From Rhodocyclaceae bacterium (GTDB taxonomy: Bacteria; Pseudomonadota; Gammaproteobacteria; Burkholderiales; Rhodocyclaceae): a stretch of 9,078 nt of DNA. How positions within the stretch are numbered: the first letter of the stretch is position 1; each line of letters opens with the position of its first letter. The notes beneath the pieces are model-generated. The model searched no databases. It was not told the origin of the DNA and saw nothing but the letters and a program-made list of their open reading frames with translations. Both the position numbers and the translations under genes were made by a program. The stretch spans positions 1-9,078 of the forward strand of contig JADFDL010000050.1 in NCBI GenBank assembly GCA_018262875.1, given 5' to 3'. Shown here piece by piece: positions 1 to 6,749 of the stretch.

Positions 1-423
1 ATTGTCGGCGACGGCGCCTTCATGATGACCTGCATGGAAATCCTCACGGCGTCGAAGGAAGGCCTCGGCATCGTCTACTTCGTCTTCCACGACGGCGAGC
101 TGTCGCAGATCGCCCAGGCGCAGGAGATCCCCTACAACCGCAAGCCCTGCGCCGTGCTCGGCTCGGTGAACCTGGAAGGTGTGGCACTGGCGACCGGCGC
201 CGCCTACGTCCGCATAGAGAACGACGACGCCATCGCCGGCTGCGTCGCCGAGGCGCGCCGCATCGCCGCGACGGGGCGGCCGGTGGTGGTGGACGTGAAC
301 ATCGACTACTCGAAGCGCACCGCCTTCACCAAGGGCGCGGTGAAAACCAACTTCAAGCGCTTCCCGCTCAAGCAGCGCCTGCGCATGGTCAGCCGGGCAC
401 TGCTGCGCAAGGTGACCGGCTAG
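1..423 (+). CDS. Thiamine-pyrophosphate enzyme, acetolactate-synthase superfamily (3' part only)
   Basis: The gene enters from the left edge already open; 140 residues of its C-terminus are visible, ending at TAG. It is the C-terminal TPP-binding domain (TPP_enzyme_C type). The first visible residues are IVGDGAF, the start of the GDG-x(24-27)-NN cofactor motif in which the Asp binds the Mg2+ that holds the TPP diphosphate. At the expected spacing the usual Asn-Asn is replaced by His-Asp (residues 30-31, in VFHDGELSQ). The Asp could still coordinate the metal. A segment reading VVVDVNIDYSK follows and the protein ends in a basic tail. Such proteins decarboxylate or ligate 2-oxo acids; the exact substrate cannot be told from this domain. 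The next gene, the YdcF-like one, starts one base after the stop, so the two are probably co-transcribed. The family is clear; the name acetolactate synthase would be a guess. Confidence 0.85.
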   Translation: MVGDGAFMMTCMEILTASKEGLGIVYFVFHDGELSQIAQAQEIPYNRKPCAVLGSVNLEGVALATGAAYVRIENDDAIAGCVAEARRIAATGRPVVVDVNIDYSKRTAFTKGAVKTNFKRFPLKQRLRMVSRALLRKVTG

Positions 424-424
424 G

Positions 425-1171
425 GTGTTTTTACTCAAGAAAATCCTCACCGCGCTGGTGCTGCCGCCGGCCGGGCCGCTGCTGCTCGCCGCCCTCGGCC
501 TGCTGCTGATCCGTCGCCGGCCGCGCCTCGGCAGGACCCTGGCCTGGAGCGGGCTCGTCCTGCTCTGGCTGCTCGCCACGCCTGCGGTGACAAAACCGAT
601 GCTCGCCGCAATCGAAGACATTCCGCCGCTCGATCCCGCGCGGGCAAAGAGCGCGCAGGCCATCGTCGTGCTCGGCGGCGGCAGCTATTTTGCCGCGCCG
701 GAATACGGCGGCGACACCGTCAGCCGCTGGTCGCTCGAACGCATCCGCTACGCCGCGCGCCTGCAGCGCGAGACTGGCCTGCCCCTGCTGGTGACTGGCG
801 GCGCGCCGCTGGGCGGCGTGGCGGAGGGCCGCAGCATGCAGGCGGCGCTGGAAAAGGATTTCGGCGTGAAGGTGCGCTGGGTCGAAGAGGCCTCCGCCGA
901 CACGCGGGAGAACGCGCGACTGAGCGCGCCCCTGCTGCGCGAAGCCGGCATCAGGCGCGTGCTGCTGGTCACGCACGCATGGCACATGCAACGCGCGCTG
1001 GGGGAATTTTCCGCAGCGGGGTTGGAAGCCGTCGCCGCGCCGACCGGCTACGAGACGACCGGCCCGCTCACGGCATTGGACATTCTGCCCGGCCCGGGCG
1101 GCCTGTGGGCCGGGCGCATCGCCCTGAACGAGTGGCTCGGCCGACTCGTGCAGCGGGTCACTTCCCCTTGA
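425..1171 (+). CDS. YdcF/ElyC-type DUF218 membrane protein
   Basis: A 248-residue protein starting with GTG one base after the preceding stop; an AAGGTGA ribosome site lies at about 409-415. The N-terminus has two hydrophobic segments, roughly residues 7-29 and 38-55, separated by a short Arg-rich stretch (RRRPRLGR). This suggests a hairpin in the inner membrane followed by a soluble domain. The DUF218 domain spans about 77-235 and shows the family marks VVLGGGS (81-87), LVTGGAP (122-128), ADTRENA (158-164) and LVTHAWHMQRA (181-191). Length and layout match E. coli ElyC (YcbC), which affects cell-envelope integrity and peptidoglycan/lipid-carrier use at low temperature. The biochemical activity of the family is not settled, so I give no symbol. 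The last 14 bases overlap the 3' end of the opposing crotonase gene. Confidence 0.9.
   Translation: MFLLKKILTALVLPPAGPLLLAALGLLLIRRRPRLGRTLAWSGLVLLWLLATPAVTKPMLAAIEDIPPLDPARAKSAQAIVVLGGGSYFAAPEYGGDTVSRWSLERIRYAARLQRETGLPLLVTGGAPLGGVAEGRSMQAALEKDFGVKVRWVEEASADTRENARLSAPLLREAGIRRVLLVTHAWHMQRALGEFSAAGLEAVAAPTGYETTGPLTALDILPGPGGLWAGRIALNEWLGRLVQRVTSP
1087..1115. repeat. Perfect 9-bp GC-rich inverted repeat inside the 3' end of the YdcF-like gene
   Basis: GCCCGGCCC at 1087-1095 pairs perfectly with GGGCCGGGC at 1107-1115 around an 11-base loop. It lies within the YdcF-like coding region (encoding LPGPGGLWAGR), 43 bases before the convergent stop of the crotonase gene. No run of T follows on either strand, so it is not a standard intrinsic terminator. 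The strong stem is real, but a role, for example slowing polymerase where two convergent genes leave no intergenic space, is conjecture. High GC alone could produce it. Confidence 0.35.
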
Positions 1172-1958
1172 ACGCCGGCTTGCGCTTCTCGACGAAGGCG
1201 GTGACGCCCTCGGCGAAATCGGCCGTGGCGCTGCAGCGACCGAACGATGCGGCTTCCGCCGTCAACTGGTCGGCCAGCGAGGCCGTCAGCGAGCGGTTGA
1301 GCAGGCGCTTGGCGTTGGCGAAGGCGAAGGCCGGCCCCGCGGCAAGGCGGATCGCCAGCGCCTCGCAGGCGGCGTCGAGTTCGGCGGCCGGCACGACGCG
1401 GTTCACCAGGCCCAGCGCCAGCGCCTGCTGCGCGTCGAGCCGCTCGGCCAGCAGGGTCAGCTCGGCGGCCTTCTTGGCGCCGACCAGGCGCGGCAGGAAA
1501 TACGTGCCGCCGCCGTCGGCCGTGGTGCCGAGCAGCGAATAGCCGGTGGTGAAATAGGCGTTGTCGGCCGCCAGCGCCAGATCGCAACCGGCCATCAGCG
1601 AGAAGCCGAAGCCGGCGCAGGCGCCGCGGATCCTGCCGACGATCGGCTGCGGCAGGCCGCGCAGGATCTCGACGGCCGGGTTGATCAGTTCGCCGATCAG
1701 CTTGCCGAAGGCGCGCTCGCGCTCGGCCGGCGCCTCGGCCACCATGGCATGGAATTCCTTGATGTCGCCGCCGGCCATGAAGTGATCGCCGGCGCCGGTG
1801 ACGACGACCACCCTGACGCCCGTCGCCTTTTGCAGCTCCTCGACGCGGGCGAGGAAGGCCCGGCCCATTTCCAGCCCGAGCGAGTTCATCGCCTGCGGGC
1901 GGTTCAGGGTCAGCGTGGCGATGACGCCGCGGATGTCCAGCAGGACCTGTTCGTTCAT
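1158..1958 (-). CDS. Enoyl-CoA hydratase/isomerase family protein, PaaG-like
   Basis: A 266-residue crotonase-fold protein. LTLNRPQAMNSL (17-28), HFMAGGDIKEF (59-69, first oxyanion-hole strand) and GACAGFGFSLMAGCD (112-126) are the family landmarks. The two hydratase glutamates of rat crotonase (Glu144, Glu164) align with Ser120 and Tyr140. Asp148, in TADGGGT, falls where PaaG-type isomerases and 4-chlorobenzoyl-CoA dehalogenase carry their catalytic Asp. The C-terminal phrase EGVTAFVEKRKPAFKGK also resembles PaaG. A double-bond isomerase (delta3-delta2-enoyl-CoA or similar) is therefore likelier than a hydratase. It is the last gene of the minus-strand operon: its ATG overlaps the M20 stop (ATGA), and AGAGGA sits just upstream. 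In a beta-oxidation operon it would bring odd-position double bonds into line. The exact substrate is inferred. Confidence 0.88.
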   Translation of the reverse strand: MNEQVLLDIRGVIATLTLNRPQAMNSLGLEMGRAFLARVEELQKATGVRVVVVTGAGDHFMAGGDIKEFHAMVAEAPAERERAFGKLIGELINPAVEILRGLPQPIVGRIRGACAGFGFSLMAGCDLALAADNAYFTTGYSLLGTTADGGGTYFLPRLVGAKKAAELTLLAERLDAQQALALGLVNRVVPAAELDAACEALAIRLAAGPAFAFANAKRLLNRSLTASLADQLTAEAASFGRCSATADFAEGVTAFVEKRKPAFKGK

Positions 1959-3436
1959 TTCTTTTCCTCTGGCGTGCCGGCCGCGTTGAGCAGCAGGCGA
2001 TGGTAGAAGCGGATCAGTTCGGCGTGGTTGGCGACGGAGATGCGTTCGTTGGTGCCGTGGAAGCGCGGCAGGTCCTCGCTCTTCGCGCGCACCGGCGAGA
2101 AACGGTAGATGGCGTCGGCGATCGACGCCATGTGGCGCGAGTCGGTCGCGGCGATCATCAGGCTGGGCGCGACGACCGTGCCGGAAAACAGCTCGCGGAT
2201 CGTGCGGTTGATCAGCCGATAGGACGGCGCGGCCGAGGGCGAGATCGGCGTCGGCTCGTTGGCATGCCCGCTGCGCGCGACCGAGATCGCCTCGTTGGCG
2301 ACCGTCGCCTTGACGTGCGCGGACACGCCGTTGCCGGTGTCGCCCGGCAGGATGCGGAAATTGACCAGCGCTTCGGCGCGGCCGGGCAGCACATTCTCCT
2401 TGTTGCCACCCTGCACGACGGTCAGCGCCGTGGTGGTGCGCAGCATGGCGTTGGTGCTGGCGCCCTTCTCCAACTGGCTTTTGACGACGGGACCGAACAG
2501 CCAGAGGTTGGAGAGCAGCACGCGGTTCACTCCGCCCATCTCCGGCGCGAGGGTGTCGAACATTTCCGCGGCGACGCCGCGAATGGCGGCGGGCATCTGC
2601 CTGTCTTCCAGCCGCGCCAGCGCAGCGCTGAGCATGCCGATGGCGGTTTCGGGGGGCGGCATGGAGGAATGGCCGGGGCGGGCTTTCGCCGCCAGCGCCA
2701 GCGTGAGATAGCCCTTCTCGGCGATGCCGATCAGGGCTGCCGGCCGGTCGAGGCCCTTGAGGATGCCTTCGGTGATCAGCAGGCCCTCGTCGACGACAAA
2801 ATCGAGCCTGACGCCGCGCGATTGCAGCAGGGCGGCGATGGCCATGGCGCCCTGCTCGCCGCCGATTTCCTCGTCGTGGCCGGCGACGATGTAGAGGGTC
2901 TGGCGCGGCTTGAAGCCGGACGCGGCGAGCGTCTCGATCGCCTCGAAGATGGCGAACAGGTTGGCCTTGTTGTCCCAGGCGCCGCGGCCCCAGACGAAGC
3001 CATCGCGGATTTCGCCGGCGAAGGGATCGGCCTGCCAGTCTCGCTCGGTGCCGGACGCGATGGGCACGACGTCCTGGTGCGCCATCAGCATGACCGGCTT
3101 CGCCGCCGGATCGCTGCCCGGCCAGGCGTACAGCAGGCTCAGTTCGTTGACGGTTTCGCGCTTGAGCGCGGCGTGCGCGCGCGGAAAGAATTTCTTCAGC
3201 AGGGCGTGCAGCTTGCGGAATTCCGCTGCGCTGGCGGCCGACTGGCCGTCGAAGGAAATCGTGCGCAGACGCACGGCAGCGGCCAGGCGCTGCGCCGCGG
3301 CGTTTTCATCGAATGCCAGCGGCTGAACCGGCGGCACGTCGATCTGGCGCGAGCCCTGGCGCAGGGTGTTGATGGCAACCGCGAGCAGCAGGGCGGCGAG
3401 TATCGCCGCCAGCCCCGGCAGGATTTTTTTCAGCAT
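1955..3436 (-). CDS. Membrane-anchored M20 family metallohydrolase, PM20D1/CPS1-like
   Basis: A 493-residue protein. Residues 4-24 are hydrophobic after MLKK, giving a signal anchor or signal peptide, so the catalytic part probably faces the periplasm. Di-zinc M20 residues are visible: His120 and Asp122 (MAHQDVVP), bridging Asp155 (GRGAWDNK), general base Glu189 and metal ligand Glu190 (HDEEIGG), Asp215 (VVDEG), and His460 (FHGTNERIS). The lid/dimerisation domain begins near 237 and contains PGHSSMPP (253-260). This long form with GRGAWDNK and a late HGTNE resembles yeast CPS1 and animal PM20D1. PM20D1 reversibly joins or splits fatty acids and amino acids. Peptidase activity is the alternative. 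The start ATG has GGGAGA seven bases upstream. It lies 47 bases after the thioesterase gene, and its stop overlaps the crotonase start, so it is translationally coupled inside a fatty-acid operon. Confidence 0.9.
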   Translation of the reverse strand: MLKKILPGLAAILAALLLAVAINTLRQGSRQIDVPPVQPLAFDENAAAQRLAAAVRLRTISFDGQSAASAAEFRKLHALLKKFFPRAHAALKRETVNELSLLYAWPGSDPAAKPVMLMAHQDVVPIASGTERDWQADPFAGEIRDGFVWGRGAWDNKANLFAIFEAIETLAASGFKPRQTLYIVAGHDEEIGGEQGAMAIAALLQSRGVRLDFVVDEGLLITEGILKGLDRPAALIGIAEKGYLTLALAAKARPGHSSMPPPETAIGMLSAALARLEDRQMPAAIRGVAAEMFDTLAPEMGGVNRVLLSNLWLFGPVVKSQLEKGASTNAMLRTTTALTVVQGGNKENVLPGRAEALVNFRILPGDTGNGVSAHVKATVANEAISVARSGHANEPTPISPSAAPSYRLINRTIRELFSGTVVAPSLMIAATDSRHMASIADAIYRFSPVRAKSEDLPRFHGTNERISVANHAELIRFYHRLLLNAAGTPEEKK

Positions 3437-3483
3437 TGCCGTTCTCCCGTATCCACACTACCGCCACGCGCAGCCGAAATGAA

Positions 3484-3879
3484 TTACTCGGACGGGACCT
3501 CGCGCTTGCCGCCCTCGGCATCGACGGCGACATAGGTCAATTGCGCCTCCGTTACCTTGACCACCACCGGATCGGTGGGATGGCGTTCGGCGTAGACCTC
3601 GACAGTGATGGTCATCGAGGTGCGGCCGACCTCGATCACCTCGGCGTAGAAGGACAGCACGTCGCCCACCGACACCGGCTGTTTGAAGAGGAATTGGTTG
3701 ACGGCAATGGTGGCGACGCGACCGCGCGCGCGGCGGATGGCGACGATGCCGCCAGCCAGGTCGACGTTGGCCATGATGTAGCCGCCGAAGATGTCGCCGG
3801 CGTGGTTCGCGTCGGCCGGCATCGGCATCACGCGCAGGGTGGGCTGCTTGTCGGGCAGACGGGTTGCCTGTTCGCTCAT
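3484..3879 (-). CDS. yciA: YciA-type acyl-CoA thioesterase (single hotdog)
   Basis: A 131-residue cytosolic hotdog-fold protein. It matches the YciA/acyl-CoA hydrolase family: PTLRVMPMPADANHAGDIFGGYIMANVDLAGG across about 13-44, a central block with NQFLFKQPVSVGDVL (61-75), and a C-terminal TEAQLTYVAVD (110-120). Asp40, in NVDLAGG, corresponds to the catalytic Asp of the H. influenzae and E. coli enzymes. The family hydrolyses acyl-CoA esters to free acid and CoA with broad chain-length tolerance, usually as a hexamer. The reading frame could open at a TTG three codons earlier (3888), but AGGGA lies about 10 bases before this ATG and only one base before the TTG, so the ATG is chosen. It sits 24 bases after the FadJ-like gene. 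A plausible role is to free CoA when beta-oxidation intermediates pile up. The symbol is by family resemblance. Confidence 0.9.
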   Translation of the reverse strand: MSEQATRLPDKQPTLRVMPMPADANHAGDIFGGYIMANVDLAGGIVAIRRARGRVATIAVNQFLFKQPVSVGDVLSFYAEVIEVGRTSMTITVEVYAERHPTDPVVVKVTEAQLTYVAVDAEGGKREVPSE

Positions 3880-3888
3880 AAAAGCCAA

Positions 3889-3894
3889 TTCCCT
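3889..3894 (-). promoter_or_regulatory. Ribosome binding site that decides the thioesterase start
   Basis: On the minus strand AGGGAA lies here, about 10 bases before the ATG at 3879 but almost touching the in-frame TTG at 3888. It therefore favours the shorter 131-residue product. Confidence 0.5.
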
Positions 3895-3903
3895 GGCCGC
3901 GGC

Positions 3904-5838
3904 TTATGGTTGTTCATTCCGCTCTTTCAGATAATTCATCGGCCCGCCGCGGAAGGGCGCGAAGCCGGTGCCGAAGATCACGCCGGCGTCGGCCAGTTCG
4001 GCGTCGGCGACGACGCCCTGTTCGACGCAGCGCTGCGCCGCCGCCAGAAAGGGTTTTATGAGCCTTTCAGCCAGTCCCGCCGGCACCTGCCCGACCGCGG
4101 CCTTCTGCGGCTTGCCCTGATTGTAGGTGTAAAAGCCGCGGCCTGTCTTGCGGCCGAGGTGGCCGGCATTCACCAGTTCGAGCAGCTTCTTCGGCGGTTC
4201 CGCGCCGGCATCGGCCAGCTGCTTGCCGGCGGCGACGGCGATGTCGAGGCCGACGGTGTCGGCCAGTTCGATGGGGCCGAGCGGCATGCCGAAGGCCAGT
4301 GCGGCCTCATCCACCGCTTCCGGCGCGATGCCCTCGTCAACGCAGCGCATGGCCTCCTGCATGTAGGGCGCCAGCACGGCGTTCACCAGGAAGCCGGGCG
4401 CGCTCTTCACCGGCAGCGCCAGCTTGTCGATCTTGCGCACGAAGGCCATGCCCCGCTTCAGCGCCTGCGGATCGGAATCCCTGCCCTCGACCACTTCCAC
4501 CAGCGGCATCTTCGCCACCGGGTTGAAGAAGTGGATGCCGATCAGGCGTGACGGGTTCTTCAGGCCGGCGGCGATGTCCTCCAGCTTCAGGCTCGATGTG
4601 TTGCTGGCGAGCACCGCATCCGGCTTGACGATGGCTTCGATGTCGGCGAAGAGTTTCTGCTTCGCCTCCAGGTTCTCGAAGATCGCCTCGATCACCACGT
4701 CGGCCTGGCGCGCGCCCTGGCCGGAGGGGTCGGGAATCAGGCGGTCGAGCGCGAAGCGCACCTGCGTGTCGTCGCGCAGCTTCTTCTTGAAGGCTGATGC
4801 GGCGCGCTGGATGGCCGGGGCGATGCGCTCGATACTCTGATCCTGCAAGGTGACGGTCAATCCGCGCAGCGCGGCCCAGGCGGCAATGTCGCCGCCCATG
4901 ACGCCGGCGCCGATGACGTGCAAGTGCTTCGGCGCGAAATCACTGTCTTTGCCGAAGCCCTTCAACCGCTCCTGCAGGTAATAGACGCGAACGAGGTTCT
5001 TTGTCGTCGGCGAACGGGAGATGGCGTCCATCGAGGTCGGCTTGTCGGTCGGCACGGCGAGCGCGTTGCCGCCATAGCGGGCCCACATGTCGAGAATGGC
5101 GTAGGGCGCCGGGTAGTGCTCGGGCCGCGCGCGCGTGGCGACCTGCTTCTTCGCCTGCGCGGCAACGAAGCCCTTCAACGGGCCGTTCATCAGCCTTTGC
5201 AGGAAGGGCAGCGCGCGCGGCGCCTGGCCGGAGAGCGCCAGCATGCGCGCGGCGTTCATCATGACGCGCGGCGGCACGCACTCGTCGGCGAAGCCGAGGC
5301 GCTTCGCCCGCTTCGCGTCGATGGCGCGGCCGGTGAGCATCATGTCGAGCGCGGCGGCCGGGCCGATGACTTGCGGCAGGCGCAGCATGCCGCCCCAGCC
5401 CGGCACGATGCCGAGCATGACTTCCGGCAGGGCGATGCGCGTGCCCGGCTCGTCCACCGCGACGCGGTAGCGGCAGGCCAGCGCCAGCTCGGTGCCGCCG
5501 CCCATGCAATGGCCGCGGATCAGCGCCAGCGTCGGGTACGTCACGGCGGCGAGGCGGTTGTAGAGGTCCCAGCCGCGCTGCACGAGCGCGCGCGCGCCCT
5601 CGGCCGATTCGATTTTCGTGAATTCCTCGATGTCGGCGCCGGCGATGAAGCCGGCGCTCTTGGCGGAAAGAATCACCAGCCCCTTGGGCGGCTCGCGCTC
5701 GAATTCGTCGAGTGCCTGCGACAGTTCGAGCATGGCCTGGGCGGAAAGGGTATTGGTGGACTCCCCCGCCTTGTCGAAATGCAGCCAGGCGAGGCCGCCG
5801 GGTTCGCGCTCGATGCGCCAGTGTTTGAGTTCCTGCAT
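3904..5838 (-). CDS. fadJ: Bifunctional enoyl-CoA hydratase / 3-hydroxyacyl-CoA dehydrogenase, FadJ-like
   Basis: A 644-residue fatty-oxidation alpha subunit. The hydratase domain (about 1-190) keeps both catalytic glutamates: Glu117 in CMGGGTELALAC and Glu139 in LPEVMLGIVPGWGG. Their 22-residue spacing is that of FadJ; FadB has 20. The NAD-binding part of the dehydrogenase starts near 305 with GAGVMGG (310-316), then SNTSSL (412-417) and the catalytic His436 in GIHFFNPVAKMPLVEVV. Two C-terminal dehydrogenase domains follow, with GRKTGRGFYTYN and FGTGFAPFRGGPMNYL near the end. It is shorter than E. coli FadJ (714). It converts trans-2-enoyl-CoA through (S)-3-hydroxyacyl-CoA to 3-ketoacyl-CoA, presumably in complex with the thiolase encoded two genes upstream. 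The frame stays open to 5919, but that extension overlaps the MaoC gene; the ATG at 5838 has AAGAGGGA directly before it and begins the conserved domain. Confidence 0.93.
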   Translation of the reverse strand: MQELKHWRIEREPGGLAWLHFDKAGESTNTLSAQAMLELSQALDEFEREPPKGLVILSAKSAGFIAGADIEEFTKIESAEGARALVQRGWDLYNRLAAVTYPTLALIRGHCMGGGTELALACRYRVAVDEPGTRIALPEVMLGIVPGWGGMLRLPQVIGPAAALDMMLTGRAIDAKRAKRLGFADECVPPRVMMNAARMLALSGQAPRALPFLQRLMNGPLKGFVAAQAKKQVATRARPEHYPAPYAILDMWARYGGNALAVPTDKPTSMDAISRSPTTKNLVRVYYLQERLKGFGKDSDFAPKHLHVIGAGVMGGDIAAWAALRGLTVTLQDQSIERIAPAIQRAASAFKKKLRDDTQVRFALDRLIPDPSGQGARQADVVIEAIFENLEAKQKLFADIEAIVKPDAVLASNTSSLKLEDIAAGLKNPSRLIGIHFFNPVAKMPLVEVVEGRDSDPQALKRGMAFVRKIDKLALPVKSAPGFLVNAVLAPYMQEAMRCVDEGIAPEAVDEAALAFGMPLGPIELADTVGLDIAVAAGKQLADAGAEPPKKLLELVNAGHLGRKTGRGFYTYNQGKPQKAAVGQVPAGLAERLIKPFLAAAQRCVEQGVVADAELADAGVIFGTGFAPFRGGPMNYLKERNEQP

Positions 5839-5844
5839 CTGTTT

Positions 5845-5852
5845 TCCCTCTT
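5845..5852 (-). promoter_or_regulatory. Ribosome binding site deciding the FadJ-like start
   Basis: AAGAGGGA on the minus strand lies six bases before the ATG at 5838 and abuts the stop codon of the MaoC gene. It supports the start at 5838 over an upstream in-frame ATG at 5919. Confidence 0.6.
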
Positions 5853-6733
5853 CAGTGATTCGGTTTCTCAGCGGACGCGCCATACAAGCGCCCGACGATT
5901 GCCGGCCTGCGATCTTCATTCACGTGCAGCGCAAAGGCGGTCCCGCCGGGCACCGCCTCCCTGTGCATCGATACCGGTTCCCCGTAGAAAACCGGCCCTT
6001 TCAGCCACGCATCCAGCCTCAACGGCAGCGCCGATGCCGGCCGCGGCAACTTCGCCAGGCATTGGCCGAGCACCCGTTGCGGATGGAAGAAGGCGCGTGC
6101 GAAGCCGTGCTTCCTGGCGTACCCGCTCCACAGGTGCAACGGGTTGTAGTCGCCCGACAGGCCGCCGTAATGCCAGCCGCCGCCGGCCGGCATGTGCCAG
6201 CTCGCCGTATCGCCGGGACTGACTTTTGGCGCCCCGAGTAACTCGGCACCCGTCGTCGGCGCGCCGAAGCGACCGCGCGCATAGAAGGTGTTCAGGCTTT
6301 CCCAGGCTAGGGCTTCGCCGACCCGCACGGTGGCGTGCATGTCGAACTCGGCGCCCTTCTCGACGATGCGGTGGCCGGCGATCTTCACGGCGATGTCCAG
6401 CGCCGCATCGCGCGGCAGCGGCGCATGCTGCACGATGCGGTTGCGGATCTGCAGCATGCGCCAGATCGGCAGCGGAAAGGCCGGCTGCGTGAGGATGGCC
6501 ATGTGCAGGGGAAAGCCGATGGTGTGCGGGTAGAGCAGCGGCAGCGTCTCGCCTTCCGGCAAGCCGCTCAAGGCATGGAAGCGCGCCAGCTCCGCCGCAT
6601 CCGGCCGGTGGCGCCAGCGCGCCGAAATCGCCGGCACGCCACGCTTCAGCCCGGGCGAGGGCCGCACGGCGCGGGCCATGAAGGCCAGCGCCGAGGGGCG
6701 CGCGCGGTAGTCGAGGCGGATGTCCTGGTGCAT
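5852..6733 (-). CDS. MaoC-type double-hotdog acyl-CoA hydratase/dehydratase
   Basis: A 293-residue protein. The C-terminal hotdog carries the hydratase-2 motif YGGLSGDYNPLH (189-200), with the catalytic Asp195 and His200. The N-terminal half (about 45-170) looks like a second, degenerate hotdog containing LPLLYPHTIGFPLHMAIL (64-81). This arrangement, with one active and one substrate-cradling hotdog, is typical of eukaryote-like hydratase-2 proteins. Such enzymes add water to trans-2-enoyl-CoA to give (R)-3-hydroxyacyl-CoA, the opposite stereoisomer to the FadJ product. (R)-3-hydroxyacyl-CoA is the polyhydroxyalkanoate precursor. The ATG at 6733 is chosen because the in-frame stretch upstream (to 6916) is low-complexity Arg/Ala/Ser/Cys and overlaps the thiolase gene. 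A weak CAGGCAGG lies just before the ATG, 16 bases after the thiolase stop. The FadJ-like gene starts 13 bases downstream. The substrate is inferred. Confidence 0.88.
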   Translation of the reverse strand: MHQDIRLDYRARPSALAFMARAVRPSPGLKRGVPAISARWRHRPDAAELARFHALSGLPEGETLPLLYPHTIGFPLHMAILTQPAFPLPIWRMLQIRNRIVQHAPLPRDAALDIAVKIAGHRIVEKGAEFDMHATVRVGEALAWESLNTFYARGRFGAPTTGAELLGAPKVSPGDTASWHMPAGGGWHYGGLSGDYNPLHLWSGYARKHGFARAFFHPQRVLGQCLAKLPRPASALPLRLDAWLKGPVFYGEPVSMHREAVPGGTAFALHVNEDRRPAIVGRLYGASAEKPNH

Positions 6734-6749
6734 GGCCTGCCTGGTTGAA

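Noticed and set aside
2000..3535. A 511-codon open frame on the + strand opposite the M20 gene.
   Set aside because: Its product is rich in Arg, Gly, Asp and His with no recognisable domain, the expected look of an antisense frame in high-GC coding DNA, while the minus strand has a complete catalytic M20 protein.
3561..3578. Short inverted repeat (CCACC...GGTGG) inside the thioesterase gene.
   Set aside because: Five-base stems are common by chance at this GC content and nothing else marks the site.
5839..5919. A 27-codon N-terminal extension of the FadJ-like protein.
   Set aside because: It would overlap the MaoC gene by 68 bases, lacks family similarity, and a strong ribosome site lies just before the ATG at 5838.
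4918..6222. A 434-codon + strand open frame spanning the FadJ-like and MaoC genes.
   Set aside because: It crosses two well-supported genes on the other strand, has low-complexity Arg/Ala composition and shows no domain.
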